Shown: positions 1-5,790, numbered from the stretch's first letter. The stretch is DNA of 7,207 bases from Candidatus Parcubacteria bacterium (GCA_023246135.1 JAHFJB010000016.1:1-7207), one strand, 5' to 3'. A program made the numbers and translations. Notes: generated by a model from the letters alone, not told the origin.

Positions 1-1
1 A

Positions 2-1045
2 GGCCAAAATCATTTTAGTTTATTTTTGGCTAATACTGATAAATTGGCCACTAGTGATATTTTTAGTTTTAGGTTGACTGATTCAGCTAGCCTGTCCTTG
101 TCTTATCAGGGTCATAATTTTATGCCTCAAGGTCAGTGGCCAGAGAGTAGTGGCCTAGTATCAGTTGCTCAGAGTGGCCAGATTTTGGCTTTTAGCAATT
201 CAGCTGACAAAGAATTTTTGATAGCCAGTGATTTGCCACAAAGGGTGGCTAACTTTATTTTAACGACAGACAGCGAAATGGTTGATGTTAATAAAGTAGA
301 TATTAATTTGATTGGACCCGATGTTGATGGAGCTAAGTTTGCTCTGATAGCTGATAAAAAATTATTGGGAGAGGCTAAAAGCCAAGATGGCCTGTTGTCT
401 TTTAATTTGACTAAGCCTATTGCTTTGTCTATAAAAAATAAAGCCAATATTGAGCTCCATGCTTTTGGCCTGCCCCAGGGTGATTATGAATTTAATTTGG
501 ATAAAGTCAGCGGCTTAGGCTATGCTTCCGGGGTAGAGGTTGATTTATCCCAAAGCATAAAATTGAGCCAGGCCAAGTCTCAGGGATTTTTTCCAGAGCT
601 TACCGTTGGCAAATTAAATACCAAACTATCAGACGGTTGGAACGAACTCTATGATATTCAGGTTAGGTCTCGCGGCCGTGATGAACTAAAAATTTATAAG
701 CTGAGTTGGCTCTTAGACGCTCAAAATGTAAAATTGGGCAAAGCCGAAATTAAAATAGATGACGAAACCTATATTGCTGACATAAATATTTTGGATAATA
801 AGATAATTGTCAAAGCCAATTGGGCTAAGCCGATTATTGTCAAAAACACTGGTACCGATATTAAATTGTTCTTGACAGCTACTGATATACAGGCTGGGGC
901 TAGTCTTAAGACCTATTTGTTGTCTGATGAGCTTGAACTAGCTGACCAAGCCCAAGCCAATATCTTGTGGGCCGCTGAAGAAAAATTATACAATGGTTAT
1001 AAACTGCCGTTTTTGCCACTCGTGCCAAATATTTTAAGCAACTAG
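2..1045 (+). CDS. Beta-rich, probably surface-exposed repeat protein, 5' end missing
   Basis: The reading frame is open to the left edge, so the true start lies upstream; the TTG at position 26 is only an in-frame codon. About 347 residues are visible, ending at the TAG at 1043-1045. The protein alternates hydrophobic and polar residues without long hydrophobic segments, as in beta-sandwich domains. Two stretches resemble each other about 138 residues apart: around the TKPI at 410-421 and the AKPI at 824-835, each preceded by a G/A-K-rich beta region and followed by a conserved K/N-I-x-L pattern, which suggests a duplicated domain. The C-terminal NILW...NGYKLPFLP resembles the W-S-D...W-x-NGY...LP ending that I recall from many Patescibacteria secreted proteins. 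No catalytic motif is visible. A role at the cell surface is an inference; any signal peptide would be outside the window. Confidence 0.75.
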   Translation, partial: GQNHFSLFLANTDKLATSDIFSFRLTDSASLSLSYQGHNFMPQGQWPESSGLVSVAQSGQILAFSNSADKEFLIASDLPQRVANFILTTDSEMVDVNKVDINLIGPDVDGAKFALIADKKLLGEAKSQDGLLSFNLTKPIALSIKNKANIELHAFGLPQGDYEFNLDKVSGLGYASGVEVDLSQSIKLSQAKSQGFFPELTVGKLNTKLSDGWNELYDIQVRSRGRDELKIYKLSWLLDAQNVKLGKAEIKIDDETYIADINILDNKIIVKANWAKPIIVKNTGTDIKLFLTATDIQAGASLKTYLLSDELELADQAQANILWAAEEKLYNGYKLPFLPLVPNILSN

Positions 1046-1094
1046 ACAAAAGTGATTTTTTCCGCTTAAATATAGCTAGCGATTAAGAAAAGCG

Positions 1095-2411
1095 ATGGCG
1101 ATGAGCAAAAGTAAGTTATTTTTACTGGCTAGTCTTATTTTTTTAGGTGTGGATTTTTTTGCGCCTGATTTTTTTGTTAATCCGAAAAATTCTGATTTTT
1201 TGTGGGGAGATTTTTATAATTTTAGCGGTCAGGTTGTCAGCACGGACAAGAAGCTCGACGGCTGGAACCTGATTTTTCGGCCTAGTGGCTTGTCCAATTT
1301 TTCCGGCAAGATCTTGATATATGCGCCGCTTTATCCCGAGTATGATTATGGTGATGTCTTAGAGATAAAGTGTCGCCTTAACCGGCCCGAACCCCTAGCC
1401 GATGAGACTGGTAAGGTTTTTGCTTATGATAAGTATTTGGCCAAAGACGATATCTGGGCCCTGTGCTTTCGTCCGCAAATAAAGCTAATTGGCCAAAACA
1501 AAGACCTTGGCTATTATCTGTCTCGAGTGCGTAACTATTTTTGGCATAACTTGGATGATTATCTAGTTGAGCCAGCTTCTTCGCTAGCCAAAGCTACACT
1601 TTTAGGGGCCCAGCGGGAATTCAGCCCAGAGATTAGGTCAATTTTTTCTAAAGTGGGGTTGAGCCATATTATTGCTATTTCCGGCTCGCACATGGTGATT
1701 ATTGTCTGGCTGATACAGAGTTTGCTTTTGTCTTTTGGTTTGCGACGGCAGTCGGTTTTTGTTTTTCTACTTATTTCGTTAATTTTTTATTTGGCGCTTA
1801 TCAATTGGCTGCCGTCAGCTTTGCGTTCCTGCCTGATGGTCATGATTACTCTTGTGGGGCCATTTTTGGGGCGGGCTAGCTTGTCTGTTTATAGTTTGGT
1901 ATTAGTGGCGGATGTTTTGGCAATCGCTAATCCGTATTTGCTTCGCTATGACCTGGGTTTTGAACTATCATTTTTGTCAGTTTTTGGTTTGATTTTTTAT
2001 AGCCGTTTCTTAGAAAAGATTTTTTTTTGTTTGCCAGATGTTTTTAAAATTCGAGAGGTTTTGGCTACTACCTTAGCGGCCCAGTTTTTTATCTGGCCAC
2101 TGATAACCTACAATTTTGGGATTTTATCTCTGATTTCACCCTTAGCCAATTTTTTGATCTTGCCGCTAGCGACTATGATTCTAATTTTTGGTTTTATCCT
2201 GGCTATTTTTGGTTACTTATCAATACTGGGTCAACTGGCCGCTTGGCCACTTTTTATTTTATTTAAAATAATGGTGGAGGTAGGGGAACTTTTATCTCGC
2301 GTGCCTTACGCTTATTTAAATATCAACGGTTTTTCGAGGGGGTATTTAGTTTTTAGTTATATATTTTTGCTTTTATTTACTTTTGTTTTGAAGCCGCAAG
2401 ATTATGAATAA
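1095..2411 (+). CDS. comEC: ComEC/Rec2 membrane channel part (DUF4131 + Competence domain)
   Basis: This is the inner-membrane channel that carries single-stranded DNA into the cytoplasm in natural transformation. It has 438 residues. An N-terminal membrane helix (about 7-23) is followed by an extracytoplasmic OB-like region (about 40-135) containing FAYDKYLAKDDI, a form of the family's F-D-Y-x-x-Y-L pattern. The Competence domain follows, with GLSHIIAISGSH at 188-199, its signature motif, and then about eight to nine hydrophobic helices. It stops after the last helix, so the C-terminal metallo-beta-lactamase domain of full-length ComEC (usually 700-800 aa) is absent here and is encoded by the next gene, which overlaps by 8 bp. 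No Shine-Dalgarno sequence precedes the ATG at 1095; a second in-frame ATG lies at 1101. Upstream, TAGACA (1043) and TTAAAT (1066) could be a weak promoter. The family call is secure; a working uptake system cannot be shown here. Confidence 0.92.
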   Translation: MAMSKSKLFLLASLIFLGVDFFAPDFFVNPKNSDFLWGDFYNFSGQVVSTDKKLDGWNLIFRPSGLSNFSGKILIYAPLYPEYDYGDVLEIKCRLNRPEPLADETGKVFAYDKYLAKDDIWALCFRPQIKLIGQNKDLGYYLSRVRNYFWHNLDDYLVEPASSLAKATLLGAQREFSPEIRSIFSKVGLSHIIAISGSHMVIIVWLIQSLLLSFGLRRQSVFVFLLISLIFYLALINWLPSALRSCLMVMITLVGPFLGRASLSVYSLVLVADVLAIANPYLLRYDLGFELSFLSVFGLIFYSRFLEKIFFCLPDVFKIREVLATTLAAQFFIWPLITYNFGILSLISPLANFLILPLATMILIFGFILAIFGYLSILGQLAAWPLFILFKIMVEVGELLSRVPYAYLNINGFSRGYLVFSYIFLLLFTFVLKPQDYE

Positions 2412-3234
2412 ATTTAAAATAATTTTTATTTTAATGATTGGCTTATGGCTAATACTTTTTTGTAGCCTTCAAGCCAAAGATAAAAACTTAGCCGTTTATT
2501 TTTTAGACGTAGGTCAAGGTGATGCTATTTTGCTGCGCACACCTCAAGGTACCAATGTCTTGGTAGATGGTGGAGCTGATAATAATTTGCTTTATCAAGT
2601 GAGTGAACATTTGCCTTGGTGGGATAGGACTATTGATTATGTGATAATTAGCCATTTTCATGATGACCACTATACTGGTCTGGTAGAGCTGGCTCGTAAA
2701 TATAATATAAAAAATATTATTATACCCAAAGTAGCTGGCGATAGTCCGCTCTATAGTGCTTGGCAAGAAGCCGTATCAATAAAACACTTAAGAGTGGAGG
2801 AGGCAGTGATTGGCCAAAGATATGATTTGGGGCAAGACACTAGTTGGCAAATACTCATGGCCGAGGGTGGTGAACTAAAGGATCTTAATCAGAGTTCAGT
2901 AGTAGTCAAAGTTTCGGCGGGCACAGTTGATTTTTTACTAATGGGCGACTTGCCTAGCGAAGAGGAAGTCAGGCTTTTACAATCAGGTTTTGATCTGTCT
3001 GCAGAAATAATCAAAGTGGGCCATCATGGTAGTCGCTATTCTTCTTCAGAGGAGTTTTTATCAGCCGTGAATCCGGAGTTGTGTGTTATTGAAGTTGGTA
3101 AGGACAACAAATTTGGTCATCCTCACAAGGAAGCTCTAGATCGCTTGGATAAAGCCGGCTGTCAGATAAAAGAGACCAAGGATAAGGGCACGATTACAGT
3201 GCTAAGCGATGGTATTAAGTGGTGGGTAAAATAG
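2404..3234 (+). CDS. ComEC C-terminal-type metallo-beta-lactamase-fold hydrolase, separate gene
   Basis: The protein has 276 residues: one N-terminal hydrophobic helix (about 4-22), then a metallo-beta-lactamase fold. Visible motifs are DVGQGD (35-40) with VDGG (54-57), the metal site SHFHDDH (83-89, ligands H84, H86, D88, H89), N162/S164, MGD (180-182) and KVGHHGS (204-210), and a GHPH segment near the C-terminus. These are the hallmarks of the ComEC/Rec2 C-terminal domain, proposed in other bacteria to degrade the non-transported DNA strand. All metal ligands are kept, so it is probably an active hydrolase. The ATG lies inside the end of the upstream gene in the ATGAATAA overlap (2404-2411), a layout that favours translational coupling. 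Together the two proteins total 714 residues, about one full ComEC. The helix probably anchors it facing the periplasmic side, by analogy with the fused protein. Confidence 0.9.
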   Translation: MNKFKIIFILMIGLWLILFCSLQAKDKNLAVYFLDVGQGDAILLRTPQGTNVLVDGGADNNLLYQVSEHLPWWDRTIDYVIISHFHDDHYTGLVELARKYNIKNIIIPKVAGDSPLYSAWQEAVSIKHLRVEEAVIGQRYDLGQDTSWQILMAEGGELKDLNQSSVVVKVSAGTVDFLLMGDLPSEEEVRLLQSGFDLSAEIIKVGHHGSRYSSSEEFLSAVNPELCVIEVGKDNKFGHPHKEALDRLDKAGCQIKETKDKGTITVLSDGIKWWVK

Positions 3235-3262
3235 TTGATTTTTCTCTATAATTTGTTAAAAT
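3235..3262 (+). promoter_or_regulatory. Possible promoter for the 35-aa cassette
   Basis: TTGATT (3235-3240) and TAAAAT (3257-3262) are separated by 16 nt, directly after the hydrolase stop codon. A TATAAT at 3247-3252 is also present but has no good -35 partner. The composition changes from AT-rich to GC-rich immediately downstream. Read-through from the comEC genes is the alternative. Confidence 0.4.
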
Positions 3263-3275
3263 TAATACGACCGTT

Positions 3276-3470
3276 GAGCCTCTGTAAGGCTTGGTGTCAT
3301 CGATTCTCTGTAAGGGACTTCTTCAAAAAGGGAGTATTTTCATCCCAAACAGTATGTGACGCCGAGTTTTCGGGGCAAAGTGGTTGGAGTTACGAGTCAC
3401 CTGTTCAAAAGGGGACTCAGACACGCTCGAAAGAGCACGCGGATGTCGACCATGGCACACCCACAGGAGG
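3276..3470 (+). promoter_or_regulatory. Structured 5' leader, chain of hairpins ending in a strong Shine-Dalgarno
   Basis: About 200 nt before the small ORF hold a series of local hairpins: AGCC/GGCT around TCTGTAA (3277-3291); TCTC/GGGA (3305-3317); GGGA/TCCC (3330-3345); CCGA/TCGG (3362-3373); GAGTC-a-CCT/AGG-g-GACTC (3394-3418); and GCTC-GAAA-GAGC with a GNRA tetraloop (3425-3436). TCTGTAAGG occurs twice (3281 and 3307), each time in the loop and 3' arm of a hairpin. A perfect AGGAGG (3465-3470) ends the leader 8 nt before the ATG. I do not recognise a known riboswitch or protein-leader family. It could control translation of the small ORF, or be part of a longer functional RNA. Confidence 0.5.
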
Positions 3471-3478
3471 TTACTGCC

Positions 3479-3586
3479 ATGACCAAGAATCGCGGATCCC
3501 CGTTCCAGCAGGTCCAGAAGAAGGCCAAGGCCGAGAAGAAGAAGGCCGACAAGATCGCCGGCGCCATGACCCTGAACGGGACGTAG
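3479..3586 (+). CDS. 35-aa lysine-rich small protein of unknown function
   Basis: This short ORF begins at an ATG 8 nt after a perfect AGGAGG and ends at TAG. The product starts MTKNRGSPFQQ, continues with a Q/K/A/E-rich, probably helical core with KK and KKK runs (residues about 12-25), and ends IAGAMTLNGT. It is strongly basic, with no membrane segment or signal peptide. Coding is supported by codon use: 33 of 35 codons end in G or C, while the DNA is 60% G+C (65 of 108), unlike the flanking genes. It sits between a hairpin-rich leader and a structured 3' region with terminators, so it looks like a self-contained transcript. RNA or DNA binding is possible from the charge but is a guess. I do not recognise the family. 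The alternative is an ORF that is incidental to a structured RNA. Confidence 0.6.
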   Translation: MTKNRGSPFQQVQKKAKAEKKKADKIAGAMTLNGT

Positions 3587-3623
3587 CACGCAGCACGGCG
3601 TGAACTACCGGCCCACTAGGGGT

Positions 3624-3687
3624 CTGTCGATGGGGCGCGGTTTATACCGACAGCAGTTGGTCACTAGACCGCGCCCTCAATTCTTTT
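3624..3687 (+). terminator. Long GC hairpin with possible pseudoknot, likely terminator
   Basis: GGGCGCGGTTTA (3633-3644) pairs with TAGACCGCGCCC (3665-3676) over 12 bp with one G-U, and ACCGA/TTGGT can extend it inside the loop. A short T-rich tract (3681-3687) follows. CTGTCG at 3624-3629 is complementary to CGACAG at 3648-3653 in the loop, so a pseudoknot or an alternative hairpin is possible. It lies 37 nt downstream of the 35-aa ORF. Confidence 0.55.
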
Positions 3688-3711
3688 CAAGCTCAAATAG
3701 CTTGTTTTTTT
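3688..3711 (+). terminator. Rho-independent terminator after the 35-aa cassette
   Basis: CAAGCT/AGCTTG with a CAAAT loop is followed by seven T. It comes directly after the long GC hairpin, so the cassette ends in two tandem terminator-like elements. Confidence 0.75.
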
Positions 3712-3733
3712 ATTGTTAAGATAGGGCATGGTC

Positions 3734-3763
3734 TTGACAAATTTTATATATATGTTATATTAT
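3734..3763 (+). promoter_or_regulatory. Promoter of the 142-aa secreted protein cassette
   Basis: A perfect TTGACA (3734-3739) stands 16 nt before TATATT (3756-3761), which has an extended TG at 3753-3754; TATTAT (3758-3763) at 18 nt spacing is the alternative. The predicted transcript starts near 3770, giving a leader of about 160 nt before the GTG start. The first 16 nt of this element are repeated exactly at 6973. Confidence 0.7.
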
Positions 3764-3931
3764 GTAATGTTTGTGAGCTTATGGCCAAATCAGGTCACGA
3801 GCTCTTGGTTGGCCCTTTTCATGGAAACATGGAGAAAGGAGAATAATTCTCTTCGTCGGCGTCTTCTAACCGCACCACCTGCCTGACATCCATGCGTGTC
3901 TTCTATGTCTCCATCGGAGGGAGGACCTATC

Positions 3932-4360
3932 GTGGTCAAACGAGGATTCGCGCTCGTGGCGATGATGCTGCTCGCGACGTATGCGGTGGCGTCCGCCTCG
4001 ACCTTGGACTTGATGATCTCCAATTCGACGGTGTTCGTGACGACGGCTCCGACGGCGGCATCGACGTCCATCGCGATCCTGGGCGTCCAGCCGGCGGCCG
4101 AGAACACGGTGTCCATCATGGGCATGCCGACGAGCGACGGTTCGATCTGGGGCGCCAAGATCACGGCGGTCGAGATCGTTTCTGTCCAGAAGGCGGAGTA
4201 TTCCGGTGATGCCGGTGGGATCTACGTCGGTCTTTCCGGCGCCAACTATACGACGACTTCGGCGGCGATCTCCGAGGTAACGCTGTCGACGACCTCGACC
4301 TACGACGCGGTGATGAACACGCGCACCAACTACGTCGGGATCCAGCTCGGCAATACGTGA
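3932..4360 (+). CDS. 142-aa secreted protein of unknown function, GC-rich and compositionally foreign
   Basis: The GTG at 3932 is chosen because a very strong Shine-Dalgarno (GGAGGGAGG, 3916-3924) lies 7 nt upstream and because the protein then begins with a textbook export signal: MVKRGF, a hydrophobic stretch to about residue 19, and ASA before S23. A longer frame from GTG 3896 would bury this signal. The mature part is rich in Thr, Ser, Ala, Val and Ile, with no cysteine, and is probably beta-structured; no known domain is recognised. RG-FALVAMM also resembles a type IV pilin leader, but the usual Glu at +5 is Ala. Of 142 codons, 122 end in G or C, and 81 of 120 bases at 4021-4140 are G or C, against 25 of 60 in comEC at 2041-2100. 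Own promoter and terminator indicate a single-gene unit. The product is probably exported to the envelope; its role is unknown. Confidence 0.75.
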   Translation: MVKRGFALVAMMLLATYAVASASTLDLMISNSTVFVTTAPTAASTSIAILGVQPAAENTVSIMGMPTSDGSIWGAKITAVEIVSVQKAEYSGDAGGIYVGLSGANYTTTSAAISEVTLSTTSTYDAVMNTRTNYVGIQLGNT

Positions 4361-4361
4361 C

Positions 4362-4452
4362 GCCCCGGCGCGTGACCACGCGACGGGGCTGGCAAGGGTC
4401 AGGTGTCCTTGAAAGGCGGGCGACCATCGTCCAAATTTCTGGCCAGCAGGCC
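4362..4452 (+). other. Structured 3' UTR of the 142-aa gene
   Basis: One base after the stop codon lies a strong hairpin: GCCCCG-g-CGCGT-GACC-ACGCG-a-CGGGGC (4362-4389). It has no U-tract, as in some terminators of GC-rich bacteria. Weaker hairpins follow: CAAGG/CCTTG (4393-4411) and GGCC-AGCA-GGCC (4441-4452). They may protect the mRNA 3' end or be a relic of a GC-rich donor. Confidence 0.5.
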
Positions 4453-4466
4453 ATCACTTGAACCCG

Positions 4467-4507
4467 GGGGGCCACTTCGCTTGCGCAAAGTGGCCCTCTT
4501 TCTTTTG
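4467..4507 (+). terminator. Rho-independent terminator of the 142-aa cassette
   Basis: GGGCCACTT (4469-4477) pairs perfectly with AAGTGGCCC (4488-4496) around a 10-nt loop; two further outer pairs are possible. The pyrimidine-rich T tract TCTTTCTTTT follows. The base composition returns to AT-rich just after it. Confidence 0.85.
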
Positions 4508-4509
4508 GC

Positions 4510-4538
4510 TTGATTTTTCCTTTTTTTTAGCCTATAAT
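4510..4538 (+). promoter_or_regulatory. Promoter of the receiver-ndk operon
   Basis: TTGATT (4510-4515), a 17-nt spacer and TATAAT (4533-4538) precede a predicted start near 4545. This leaves a leader of about 26 nt without a Shine-Dalgarno before the ATG at 4571. Confidence 0.7.
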
Positions 4539-4570
4539 AAAGGCATTAAGTCATTAATTTTAAAATTTTT

Positions 4571-4960
4571 ATGGCAGACAATAAACCAAAAATCCTTTTA
4601 ATAGAGGATGAAGAGATGTTAGCCAATATGTACGAGGTCAAGTTTGGCAACGAAGGATTTGAATTGCACAAGGCCCCGGACGGCGCCCAAGGTTTGGAGC
4701 TGGCCAAAAGTGTTAAGCCAGATTTTATTTTGTTAGATATAATTATGCCCAAGATGGATGGCTTTTCAGTGCTCAAGTCACTCAAGGGTGATTCTACCAC
4801 CAAAGATATACCGGTAATACTCTTAACCAATCTTGGTCAGGATGAAGATATTGAACGTGGCAAGCAATTAGGCGCAGTCGGTTATTTGGTCAAAGCCAAT
4901 ATCACCCCAGCGGAAGTCGTGGACGCTGTTAAAAAAGAAATGGCCAAAATTAAAAAATAA
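4571..4960 (+). CDS. Single-domain CheY-like response regulator
   Basis: The protein has 129 residues, the length of one receiver domain with no output domain. All key positions are present: the acidic pair E12/D13 with E14, the phospho-acceptor D56 in FILLDIIMPKMDG (52-64), the switch threonine T86 in VILLTN, and the conserved K108. It should accept phosphate from a histidine kinase and act through protein contacts, as CheY or Spo0F do; no kinase is encoded in the window, so its partner is unknown. The start lies 26 nt after the predicted transcription start, with no Shine-Dalgarno. It probably shares a transcript with ndk, 19 nt downstream. That pairing may be just shared expression. Confidence 0.93.
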   Translation: MADNKPKILLIEDEEMLANMYEVKFGNEGFELHKAPDGAQGLELAKSVKPDFILLDIIMPKMDGFSVLKSLKGDSTTKDIPVILLTNLGQDEDIERGKQLGAVGYLVKANITPAEVVDAVKKEMAKIKK

Positions 4961-4979
4961 TTTTAAAAGGTTTAACTGT

Positions 4980-5558
4980 ATGGATTTTAAGAAAGAAAAA
5001 ACTTATGTGATGATCAAACCGGATGGCGTCAAGAAAGGTTTGATTGGTGAAATTATCAGACGTTTTGAACAGCGTGATTTAAAAATAGTAGCTTTGGAAA
5101 TGTTTCAACCAACCACCAAGCAGATTGATGATCATTATCCCAAAGATGAAGCTTGGATTCGGCGCTTAGGCCAAAAGACTTTGACCACTTATGCCAAGTA
5201 TGGAATTAGTGCGGAAAAGGAGCTAGGTACTGGCGATGAATTAGAGATTGGTCAGATGGTCCGAGGTTGGCTAGTAGAATATATGACTTCAGCGCCACTA
5301 GTCAGGATGGTAGTTGAGGGCGTACACGCAGTTGATATGGTTAGAAAAATTTGTGGTGTGACTCTCCCTAGTATGGCTGACATGGGTACCATTCGTGGCG
5401 ACTATTCAGCTGATTCTCCGGCTGTGGCCAATACTGAAAAGCGAGCAGTCATGAATTTGGTGCATGCTTCGGAAACACCACAAGAAGCTCAACATGAGAT
5501 TGAGCATTGGTTTGGTGATCGTAAAGTAATTTTTGATTATAAACGTTTTGCGGAATAA
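4980..5558 (+). CDS. ndk: Nucleoside diphosphate kinase with a long internal insertion
   Basis: The enzyme transfers the gamma-phosphate of ATP to other nucleoside diphosphates through a phosphohistidine, balancing the NTP and dNTP pools in the cytoplasm. The N-terminal TYVMIKPDGVKKGLIGEII holds the conserved K13; GVTLP, M135-GTIRGDY and NLVHAS with the catalytic H162 follow, and EIEHWF matches the family's C-terminal part. It has 192 residues, against about 140-150 for usual Ndk. The extra length lies roughly at residues 55-100, between the early helices and the APLV-V-EG strand, and is rich in charged and aromatic residues. Similar long Ndk proteins occur in Patescibacteria as far as I recall. 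An AAAGG lies upstream of the ATG, and a terminator follows the stop. All catalytic residues are kept, so activity is expected. Confidence 0.95.
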   Translation: MDFKKEKTYVMIKPDGVKKGLIGEIIRRFEQRDLKIVALEMFQPTTKQIDDHYPKDEAWIRRLGQKTLTTYAKYGISAEKELGTGDELEIGQMVRGWLVEYMTSAPLVRMVVEGVHAVDMVRKICGVTLPSMADMGTIRGDYSADSPAVANTEKRAVMNLVHASETPQEAQHEIEHWFGDRKVIFDYKRFAE

Positions 5559-5588
5559 ATATAATAAATTTATTATTTTAAAAATCAG

Positions 5589-5615
5589 CCCTGCACCGTA
5601 ATGGTGCAGGGTTTT
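5589..5615 (+). terminator. Rho-independent terminator after ndk
   Basis: CCCTGCACC and GGTGCAGGG form a perfect 9-bp stem with a GTAAT loop, followed by TTTT. It closes the receiver-ndk operon. Confidence 0.88.
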
Positions 5616-5642
5616 GCATAGATTTTGTAAAGATGCTATATT
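5614..5642 (+). promoter_or_regulatory. Promoter of the candidate structured RNA
   Basis: TTGCAT (5614-5619), 17 nt, then TATATT (5637-5642) preceded by TGC, an extended -10. The predicted start near 5649 coincides with the base of the closing stem of the RNA below, which makes the pair mutually supporting. Confidence 0.6.
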
Positions 5643-5648
5643 GAAAAT

Positions 5649-5790
5649 AGAGCTCTTTAACTTTGGGACAATATGTAACTCTACAACAATATTTATAGGG
5701 AGCTTTATATCGGCTGGAGCTGTGGCTGTTGGCCTGCGAGCACCCACCTGTGTGAACAGGGGTATAACATATTCCAAAGATGAGCTCATA
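5649..5790 (+). ncRNA. Candidate structured RNA, 6S-like architecture
   Basis: No convincing gene lies here. Instead the ends pair over a long distance: GAGCTC (5650-5655) with GAGCTC (5782-5787), CTTTGG (5661-5666) with CCAAAG (5774-5779), and AATATGT (5670-5676) with ACATATT (5767-5773), the last two contiguous on the 3' side. Inside are a 21-nt single-stranded 5' stretch (5677-5697), an apical stem GGG-a-GCT/AGC-a-CCC (5698-5745), and a small hairpin CCTGT-GTGA-ACAGG (5747-5760). A long closing stem, a bubble open on the 5' side, a small hairpin on the 3' side and an apical arm match the plan of 6S RNA, the regulator that binds RNA polymerase holoenzyme. The size (about 140 nt, or about 240 to the next terminator) fits. 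The structure is visible; the 6S identity is inference. Confidence 0.5.

Noticed and set aside
3235..3603. 122-codon frame starting directly after the hydrolase stop
   Set aside because: The translation is low-complexity and domain-free, covers the hairpin-rich leader, and conflicts with the better supported 35-aa frame.
3276..3690. tmRNA reading of the structured transcript with an internal small ORF
   Set aside because: There is no tRNA-like acceptor and T-arm pairing of the two ends, and the ORF does not end in a tag-like hydrophobic sequence.
3790..4475. Long open frames on the minus strand and a second plus frame in the GC-rich island
   Set aside because: GC-rich coding DNA opens shadow frames. 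Only the frame from GTG 3932 has a strong Shine-Dalgarno, a signal peptide and G/C-biased third positions.
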